36,603 bases of DNA from the IMG/VR virus record IMGVR_UViG_3300037504_000820, positions 1 to 36,603 of that record; one strand, 5' to 3'. Below, piece after piece: positions 24,389-29,623 of the stretch; position 1 is the stretch's first letter; each line of letters begins with the position of its first letter. This DNA comes from a virus. The position numbers and the translations under genes were made by a program. The notes beneath the pieces are model-generated. The model made no database searches, had not been told where the DNA came from, and worked only from the letters and a program-made list of their open reading frames with translations.

Positions 24389-25065
24389 AGAGCAACTTTT
24401 GTCTGATTTTCACGCGCCCAGTAAGGCGGGCGAAATCCTCGATTGCCAAACCGAATATCGCGCAAAGTGGAATCAAGTCCCGAATCACGAATGGCCTGTG
24501 CATAATATGACGATGGAATAGCCCGTGTCAACTGTCCATCACTATCAAATATACTGTAATCATGCTCAGCAGGGAAAATATGCCATGTATGAATATACCC
24601 CCATCCTATGCTGCGCTTTTTACCAATTGCAATGCAATCGGACAATAAGTGCCCAATTGCGTCGATATCCCCAACACAGTACCAGCGCACGTAACGCGCG
24701 GCGCGATAGTATATTGGCATATGATATGATTTGTAGGGGCCGGAACTGCTGTCAATTTTGCGACCAGAGGCCAGCACATTGTTATGCTGGATATCAAATC
24801 GCTTGTTCCAGTAGGCACGATTTTCGATATATTCGGACCACTGTGCAAACGAACACGCGTAAAACCATTCGCGGCCAGGATTGACAATCTGTAGCGGGAC
24901 AATAGCTGGATCATATTCGACAGCCTCGCCGGGACGCATAGCTCTTGGTGGCCCAAATTTACGGGCCATCACATGAAACAATAAAATGCCATCGAGGGGA
25001 ATCGTGGGATCGCCGACAACCGGTGACCCTAACTCCGCCTCAACGATCAGAGAACGGTATGCCAT
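24385..25065 (-). CDS. csf3: Csf3 (Cas5-like) of type IV CRISPR-Cas
   Basis: This 226-residue RAMP-type protein is expected to cap the 5' end of the guide RNA in the type IV effector. The start at 25065 (MAYRSLIVEAELGSPVV) lies 5 bases after GAGGT (25075-25071); an upstream TTG at 25077 is less likely. The beginning resembles Csf3/Csx-type RAMPs (an opening strand followed by GDPTIPLDGILLFHV). A glycine-rich loop GKKRSIGWG lies at 148-156, as in Cas5/Csf3 proteins, ahead of YIHTWHI. It overlaps csf2 (26 bases) and cysH, placing it in the expected IV-B order. Confidence 0.8.
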   Translation of the reverse strand: MAYRSLIVEAELGSPVVGDPTIPLDGILLFHVMARKFGPPRAMRPGEAVEYDPAIVPLQIVNPGREWFYACSFAQWSEYIENRAYWNKRFDIQHNNVLASGRKIDSSSGPYKSYHMPIYYRAARYVRWYCVGDIDAIGHLLSDCIAIGKKRSIGWGYIHTWHIFPAEHDYSIFDSDGQLTRAIPSSYYAQAIRDSGLDSTLRDIRFGNRGFRPPYWARENQTKVAL

Positions 25066-25930
25066 GCAGTACCTCAATTATCTCATCGCGGTGCGCGAGC
25101 ATATGCTCTGTATAAGATGCTGGCACCGGCGGCGCGATGCCATCTAGTGGATCGATTTCCAGGTCTGGGCGGTCGTGCATTTCGACTCGTACTAGCCCAT
25201 GCCCAATGCGACCCATACCACCCAGGATGGCACGCTGCGCCCACAACGCATATGCAGCCAAAAATGCATCGTGCTCCAATGCGCCACCAAAAGACAGCGC
25301 AGCATGCCAATAAAATTGTGTGCCTGCGGCTAACGTCTGGACTGTGTAACGCATCTGCTGGACGCGATCATCACGATCTGAGAGATAGTTTGATAAATTG
25401 CCGTTCTTGCTGTCGTCGCTACGTGTGTACTCCGTTTCCTGTAGGACATCGGCGACGCTTGGTAGATATTCCGCATCGTGATATTGTTCCGGCACAATGT
25501 GCCGCGTTTCGTGCAAAATAGGAATAATCATGCCTACATTAAAACGGCCGGGCATGATAAAGTTGCCGGAACTGCCGCCGAGCAGTGACAGTGATGGCAG
25601 CAGGCGACGAATGTAGCTGTCGTATTCGGGATCGTAGGTTGTGCCAGGATTGAGCACACTGGTCTTTTTCGACAAGCCACCGCCGCCGAATAGAAGATGA
25701 AAGACATCCCCCTCAAGCGTGATTTGCAATGTGTCGCATAGGTGGCGCGCTAATTCATCCCGAAACTGCCCGCGAATACTATTGCCGGTTATTGCCGGTA
25801 TAGATTCTGCGGTTCCGTCAGATTGAATGATTGTCATGCTATTAAATTCGGCGATGTTGCCAAACGTGTCGCCGTTGTGGGTGATCGGCGAGAGTGCCGT
25901 CATTACTGCGTTATATCGGATCGCTGCCAT
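25040..25930 (-). CDS. csf2: Csf2 (Cas7-like backbone) of type IV CRISPR-Cas
   Basis: This 296-residue RAMP protein polymerises along RNA in type IV complexes. It begins IRYNAVMTALSPITHNGDTFGN, followed by IPAITGNSIRGQFRDELARHL (about 44-64), the Cas7/Csf2 N-terminal motif. FGGGG lies at 81-85, and GRFNVGMIIPIL and GGMGRIGHGLVRVE (about 237-250) form the conserved glycine loop. Ribosome site GGAAAG precedes the ATG at 25930. The length fits Csf2. It overlaps the upstream small-subunit gene by 20 bases. Some phage tail or metabolic proteins also use RAMP folds, but the neighbours make Csf2 far more likely. Confidence 0.85.
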   Translation of the reverse strand: MAAIRYNAVMTALSPITHNGDTFGNIAEFNSMTIIQSDGTAESIPAITGNSIRGQFRDELARHLCDTLQITLEGDVFHLLFGGGGLSKKTSVLNPGTTYDPEYDSYIRRLLPSLSLLGGSSGNFIMPGRFNVGMIIPILHETRHIVPEQYHDAEYLPSVADVLQETEYTRSDDSKNGNLSNYLSDRDDRVQQMRYTVQTLAAGTQFYWHAALSFGGALEHDAFLAAYALWAQRAILGGMGRIGHGLVRVEMHDRPDLEIDPLDGIAPPVPASYTEHMLAHRDEIIEVLHGIPFSDR

Positions 25931-26252
25931 GCTGTTCTTTCCATTCCTGGTGCATCAAGCGCACCATTGCGATTATATAGGCTGTTTCCTGACGGCAAAT
26001 TCGCAGGATTTCTGACTGTTCCGATTGCGACAACTGCTTGACGACTTCAAAGTCCTCCTGGGTATATCCCAGTGAGGATTGAAGCTTACGAGCCATGCCG
26101 GACAACATAAGTTCCACGCTGCGCTGGCGTGCATAAAAAGCCAGTCGTGTCTCCATTTGTTGCCAGATTGTTTTTCCGTATTGGCTGCGATATTCGGGAT
26201 TAATCCCGCGATAAATCGCATATACCGCCCGAACGATTAAATCGTATGGCAT
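25911..26252 (-). CDS. cas11: Cas11-like small subunit of the type IV-B effector
   Basis: This 113-residue protein is almost entirely helical by composition (IWQQMETRLAFYARQRSVELMLSGMARKLQ, EDFEVVKQLSQSEQSEILRICRQE) and lacks any enzymatic motif. Small helical Cas11 subunits line the inner face of type IV complexes. In IV-B their gene sits between csf1 and csf2, as here. A GGAGAT ribosome site precedes the ATG at 26252. The gene overlaps both neighbours. The call rests on position, size and helicity; direct sequence similarity cannot be judged by eye. Confidence 0.65.
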   Translation of the reverse strand: MPYDLIVRAVYAIYRGINPEYRSQYGKTIWQQMETRLAFYARQRSVELMLSGMARKLQSSLGYTQEDFEVVKQLSQSEQSEILRICRQETAYIIAMVRLMHQEWKEQHGSDPI

Positions 26253-26995
26253 GATATCTCCGTTTTCTGAACTAAGTACACCGCAAGATTAAACATAGCA
26301 TTGCCACGCTGCGTTTTTATCGCCATTTCATGCGTGCGCCACAAATTGAGATCACATCCTGGCACTAATACGTACTGGCTCGACAAAATAGCGTGTTTGC
26401 TATGTCCAGCCTCATACAATGCTTTGATATGCGCAATGAGATCAGAAAAAAAAGATTGGTCGAGCCAGATGTGATGTGTCTCGAAAAACACCCATCCTGC
26501 TTTAGTGCCTGGCGGGTTTGCTCGCGCTTTCCATCCAGTGTATTTTTGCCCACTTTCAGTGATCGCGGCTACGGCAGGGAAACCCGCAGGCGACAGCAGT
26601 AAATCGAGCATTTGTTGCTTATCTCCCTTGCTACAGGGTATCCATCCACTGGTGGTGGCAAAGTGCGAATAATTAATCATGCGCTGCGGTTTGTCTTTGC
26701 CGGTATGCATCTGAAGTTCAACCGATTTGGCGTCTGTTGCCCACTGGCACGCAGCGCAAACGCCTGCTGCTATGTCGCCCACACAGGATGATTGATCAGT
26801 AAAGGATGGCTTTACCCATTGCGCTGTTGGTATTGCTCCATATGCCGGACCACCACACAACCAGCACGAACCGTTCGCTCTGCCATGCAGCATATGCCCA
26901 GCAGACACAAACAAATGCTGGCTGGCACTAACAGGTTTACGTTGATATAGGTGGAGTGAGATCATCCACTCGACGTTATATTCGTCAATTTGCAT
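26237..26995 (-). CDS. csf1: Csf1 (Cas8-like, zinc finger) of type IV CRISPR-Cas
   Basis: This 252-residue protein is expected to be the large-subunit-like Csf1. A zinc-finger pattern of two CxxC pairs is seen: CWLCGGP (Cys44, Cys47) and CAAC (Cys80, Cys83), typical of Csf1. After it come long charged and hydrophobic stretches (GKDKPQRMINYSHFATTSGW, AITESGQKYTGWKAR, FFETHHIWLDQSFFSDLIAHIKALYEAGHSKHA). AGAGG precedes the ATG at 26995, inside the regulator gene; an in-frame ATG ten codons later is an alternative. It is the first cas gene of the operon. Csf1 would bind guide or target DNA at the complex foot. Confidence 0.82.
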   Translation of the reverse strand: MQIDEYNVEWMISLHLYQRKPVSASQHLFVSAGHMLHGRANGSCWLCGGPAYGAIPTAQWVKPSFTDQSSCVGDIAAGVCAACQWATDAKSVELQMHTGKDKPQRMINYSHFATTSGWIPCSKGDKQQMLDLLLSPAGFPAVAAITESGQKYTGWKARANPPGTKAGWVFFETHHIWLDQSFFSDLIAHIKALYEAGHSKHAILSSQYVLVPGCDLNLWRTHEMAIKTQRGNAMFNLAVYLVQKTEISCHTI

Positions 26996-27273
26996 TTCAA
27001 GGCCTCTGCGCCGTTAAGGTCATTGCAACATCGCGCATTGACTGCGGGTGACGTTGGGACTATCAGCGGAAAAATCTTGTAGTACGGCACGCCGAATATC
27101 GCTTGAAGCGTAGCTGCTTTTTCCGCGCTGAGTGTCGGGTACGGCTCGCGCTGCCATTTTGACACAGCTGTTCGCGTCACACCAGCCCGGCGAGCCAGTT
27201 CGCTAGGTGTGATGTCCATCAGTTCCATCAGCTCGCGCAGCCGATTACCCCAGTAGGGGGTATTTTTATCCAT
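26962..27273 (-). CDS. XRE/Cro-CI-type regulator heading the csf operon
   Basis: This 103-residue protein has a classic helix-turn-helix: RLRELMELMDITPSELARRAGVTRTAVSKWQREP (about 11-44). A short C-terminal part follows with no peptidase motif, so it lacks a LexA-like self-cleavage domain. An AAAGGG ribosome site precedes the ATG at 27273. The gene overlaps the csf1 start by 34 bases and is transcribed with it from the leftward promoter at 27322-27350. It faces the early genes across mirror-image promoters, the usual site for a phage repressor that controls itself and the early operon. Confidence 0.88.
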   Translation of the reverse strand: MDKNTPYWGNRLRELMELMDITPSELARRAGVTRTAVSKWQREPYPTLSAEKAATLQAIFGVPYYKIFPLIVPTSPAVNARCCNDLNGAEALKCKLTNITSSG

Positions 27274-27321
27274 AAGCTACCCTTTCACTCAGCACGGTGT
27301 GTTTTAATGACCTCACTTTCA

Positions 27322-27350
27322 ATTTTAAAGTATTTTTCAGGCCATGTCAA
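27322..27350 (-). promoter_or_regulatory. Leftward sigma70 promoter for regulator and csf operon
   Basis: Read leftward, the -35 element TTGACA (27350-27345) is perfect, the spacer is 17 bases, and the -10 element is TAAAAT (27327-27322), one mismatch from consensus. Transcription would start near 27315, giving a leader of about 40 bases before the XRE gene. Its -35 and spacer sequence is nearly the same as the opposing promoter. Confidence 0.85.
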
Positions 27351-27401
27351 ATAGGTCGCAGCAATACATAAAACAACTTGGTTGACACGGCTTAAAAAAT
27401 A
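27331..27401. repeat. 20-bp inverted repeat joining the divergent promoters
   Basis: TTGACACGGCTTAAAAAATA on the top strand (27382-27401) matches TTGACATGGCCTGAAAAATA on the bottom strand (27350-27331) at 17 of 20 positions; spacer 31 bp. Each arm covers a -35 box and most of the -35/-10 spacer. The match beyond the -35 hexamer makes shared regulation, probably by the XRE protein, likely; chance is unlikely but not excluded. Confidence 0.7.
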
Positions 27402-27410
27402 TGCTATGAT
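27382..27410 (+). promoter_or_regulatory. Rightward sigma70 promoter for the early operon
   Basis: TTGACA (27382-27387), 17-base spacer, TATGAT (27405-27410): a near-consensus promoter. Start of transcription would fall near 27417, before the gene at 27449. It diverges from the leftward csf promoter with 31 bases between the two -35 boxes. Confidence 0.85.
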
Positions 27411-27448
27411 CATACTAAGAATAGCGAACACGAACGGGAGTTCTAAAG

Positions 27449-27685
27449 ATGTATTACACCAAGATCGAAGAAGCACAAGCGGCAGCGATGTCTGTGAAGT
27501 TCATTATTAACAATGGTGGCAAATGGGATGAAACCACCAGCCGGATGCACTGCTGTGACGCAGTGTATAGAGACGCACGTTACATTCAGCGAACCATCCG
27601 CAAATGGGCATGCAGTCAAAAAGAAGCGTACCATGCGGCTGTGGCTGCATGGCTCGAAGAAAAAGAAGCCGGACGCGCGCTCTAA
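27449..27685 (+). CDS. Small early protein of unknown function
   Basis: This 78-residue protein starts behind GGGAG (27436-27440) and is the first gene of the early operon. Its position mirrors that of Cro-like proteins, but no helix-turn-helix is visible. The sequence is helical with a Cys pair (SRMHCCDAVYRDARYIQRTIRKWACSQKEAYHAAVAAWLEEKEAG). Candidate functions, such as a host takeover or counter-repression factor, are not supported by sequence. Confidence 0.65.
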   Translation: MYYTKIEEAQAAAMSVKFIINNGGKWDETTSRMHCCDAVYRDARYIQRTIRKWACSQKEAYHAAVAAWLEEKEAGRAL

Positions 27686-27764
27686 TAAGACCCTTCGCCC
27701 GCAATTAACGCGCAGCTCAAGCCGCCCACACAGGCGGAGCGCGATAGAACAGGAGAGACCCACA

Positions 27765-27965
27765 ATGTTTAGCACACTACTTTCGATCATAACACCCATA
27801 AAAATCGACCCGTGGCAGCTCGTGGACCCGGACGATATCCTCCAGTATCCTGACCAGTACCCTGAGTGGTACTGGGGAATGGACGCCGAAGGCTTCGTCC
27901 AGTTATACTGGACGTATGCGTGGATAGAGCCATCCACACTGCCAAATTTTGTTGAGTACGCATGA
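27765..27965 (+). CDS. Small Trp/Asp/Pro-rich early protein
   Basis: This 66-residue protein starts at ATG 27765 behind AGGAGAG (27751-27757), a strong site; the longer open frame upstream is shadow. Its composition is striking: many Trp, Tyr, Pro and Asp residues (DPWQLVDPDDILQYPDQYPEWYWGMDAEGFVQLYWTYAW). Small acidic early phage proteins sometimes mimic DNA, but this is speculation. No family was recognised. Confidence 0.6.
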   Translation: MFSTLLSIITPIKIDPWQLVDPDDILQYPDQYPEWYWGMDAEGFVQLYWTYAWIEPSTLPNFVEYA

Positions 27966-28027
27966 GGCGTTAACGCCCCTCAGCATCCCTCAAAAAGTTG
28001 GGGGATGCACCAGGGGAATTAACCCCT
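27966..28027 (+). promoter_or_regulatory. Cluster of three hairpins upstream of a large early gene
   Basis: Three perfect stems follow the previous stop. GGCGTTAACGCC is at 27966-27977. Next comes an 11-bp stem, GCATCCCTCAA (27983-27993) with TTGGGGGATGC (27998-28008), one G-U pair, loop AAAG. The third is AGGGG (28012-28016) with CCCCT (28023-28027). CCCCT at 27976-27980 can also pair with AGGGG, so structures compete. The ribosome site AAGGAG (28041-28046) follows. This could be a transcript-end or translation-control element; there is no U-tract. Confidence 0.5.
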
Positions 28028-28054
28028 AACTTTAAGCGAAAAGGAGCTACACAA

Positions 28055-29557
28055 ATGGCTAAGAAATTCGAACGGAACCAGGCAACGGAAATCGCCACCG
28101 AACGCGCGCAGTACTACTACGACGCCGCCATCCAAAGCGGCAGCAGCGAAGAAGAAGCCCAAAGCATCTTTGACGAGTGGGTAGATGAGTTTGAAAATGA
28201 ACTCATGGCTGGGAATTACGATCCCAGCGAATACTCCCAAAACAAGAAATTCAATGAATATTCCGCGTGGGCATTCTCGGAAGAAACGAAAAGAAAAATC
28301 GAGAAAGCAAGAGAAACGGCAAAAGAGCTAGAAAACGCTCCACGCCAACTCACAGCAGCGCCATATAAGGCGGAGAAAAACGTTTTTTATGGTGGCAAAA
28401 ATCCGCCCGCGCTGTACGTCGAAGGCCCTTGGATCAACGTAGGGAAAAGTGATAGGGGGCGGTATTACGTAAAAATCAACGGAAAACAACGTGGAAAAAT
28501 CGAGAAAATCGACACATTCAACGGCGTGAAGAAACGCGCCGTGTTCGACGTGGGAACGACCACCATCGTGGTGGAATGCGCGCCAGGAAATCCGTACGTA
28601 TGCGGGTTTCTAGCGGTTTACGAGGAGAAAGGTAGCAGAAAATTGAAAAAAATGTCGGCTACGGTCGACTACGACAATGCACGGGAACTGCTGCGGGCTT
28701 TCGCTGACCCCTTCCCTTCGTTGAAAGAGGTAGACGCACAGGACGTGCTGGCGCTTGCGGTAGCGTTGGCGAATGACCCCGCCAACCAAGAAGTATGCGA
28801 CGCAATAGCGCGCATCAAGCATGCGCTCAAGCGCGGCAGCGTTGACGGGCAATGGCGGGGACATCTCTACGCCAGCCGGCGCTTTCGGCTGGCAGGGCTA
28901 ACACCCTACGTGGGCGACCGGCACATTAAAGTAGAATATGTCGGCTTCGGTTTGTTCGAAGTCACCATTGACTGCGCTGAACGCCCTTCCCGCACAGCCA
29001 TGCAACACGTTATCGCCTGGTTGCATCTGCGGGGAGAAAAGTTTTCCGCCACTGCGGAATACGTGGCAACACGGGAGTATGTCGTTCAATACAAGACATA
29101 CCCCCCTCACAGAGAGGAGCTGACGGAGAAGGAAGCGGATCAGCTTCGTATGTCAAAAAACCTTACCGTATCCGATTTTATGAGCATGTCCATGAAGGAC
29201 TGGCCCGACGCTTTGAAAGAATATACCGAGAACGTCGCTAAATTCGGAGGGCTTTCCGGTGGTGTGCTCGCAAGCTGCGCGCAACAGTATATAAACGCAG
29301 GATGCCCAGACAACGCTGATAAACTAATTGCGGATTACGTTCGCTCGCTCGATTGGCGAAAATCGCGCCGCAATCAAACCGATCCCACAATCACCTTCGA
29401 AGCCATGATCGCGCGCAACCAAGACGATCCCAACCTGTCTGATATGATCTACGGAGCAATTATGCACGTGCTGCTGGTCAGTACCCCGAATGATATTCGG
29501 AACCTGGTATGGAGCAGCATTGCCTACAAATGGCTTAAGCACATCGACGCTGTGTAG
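28055..29557 (+). CDS. Large early protein of unknown function
   Basis: This 500-residue protein starts at ATG 28055 behind AAGGAG (28041-28046). The N-terminal 100 residues are helical and charged (RNQATEIATERAQYYYDAAIQSGSSEEEAQS, KRKIEKARETAKELEN). A strand-rich centre follows (GRYYVKINGKQRGKIEKIDTFNGVKKRAVFDV). Then come mixed helices and a C-terminal helical part. No catalytic motif or known domain was recognised. It lies between small early genes and a helicase, so a role in early DNA metabolism or host takeover is possible but unproven. Confidence 0.65.
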   Translation: MAKKFERNQATEIATERAQYYYDAAIQSGSSEEEAQSIFDEWVDEFENELMAGNYDPSEYSQNKKFNEYSAWAFSEETKRKIEKARETAKELENAPRQLTAAPYKAEKNVFYGGKNPPALYVEGPWINVGKSDRGRYYVKINGKQRGKIEKIDTFNGVKKRAVFDVGTTTIVVECAPGNPYVCGFLAVYEEKGSRKLKKMSATVDYDNARELLRAFADPFPSLKEVDAQDVLALAVALANDPANQEVCDAIARIKHALKRGSVDGQWRGHLYASRRFRLAGLTPYVGDRHIKVEYVGFGLFEVTIDCAERPSRTAMQHVIAWLHLRGEKFSATAEYVATREYVVQYKTYPPHREELTEKEADQLRMSKNLTVSDFMSMSMKDWPDALKEYTENVAKFGGLSGGVLASCAQQYINAGCPDNADKLIADYVRSLDWRKSRRNQTDPTITFEAMIARNQDDPNLSDMIYGAIMHVLLVSTPNDIRNLVWSSIAYKWLKHIDAV

Positions 29558-29560
29558 CTA

Positions 29561-29589
29561 TCGACAAACAATGTCTTGCGTTATACAAT
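29561..29589 (+). promoter_or_regulatory. Candidate promoter before the helicase gene
   Basis: TCGACA (29561-29566), 17-base spacer and TACAAT (29584-29589) each differ by one base from consensus. Position, between stop at 29557 and ribosome site at 29607, fits an internal early promoter. Shorter alternatives are possible, so this is moderate evidence. Confidence 0.5.
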
Positions 29590-29623
29590 CATATATACGC
29601 ACAGGCAAGGAGGAACCCAACTC

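Noticed and set aside
24525-25521. Rightward open frames opposite csf3 and csf2
   Set aside because: They are short, lack ribosome sites and lie antisense to clearly conserved proteins; treated as shadows.
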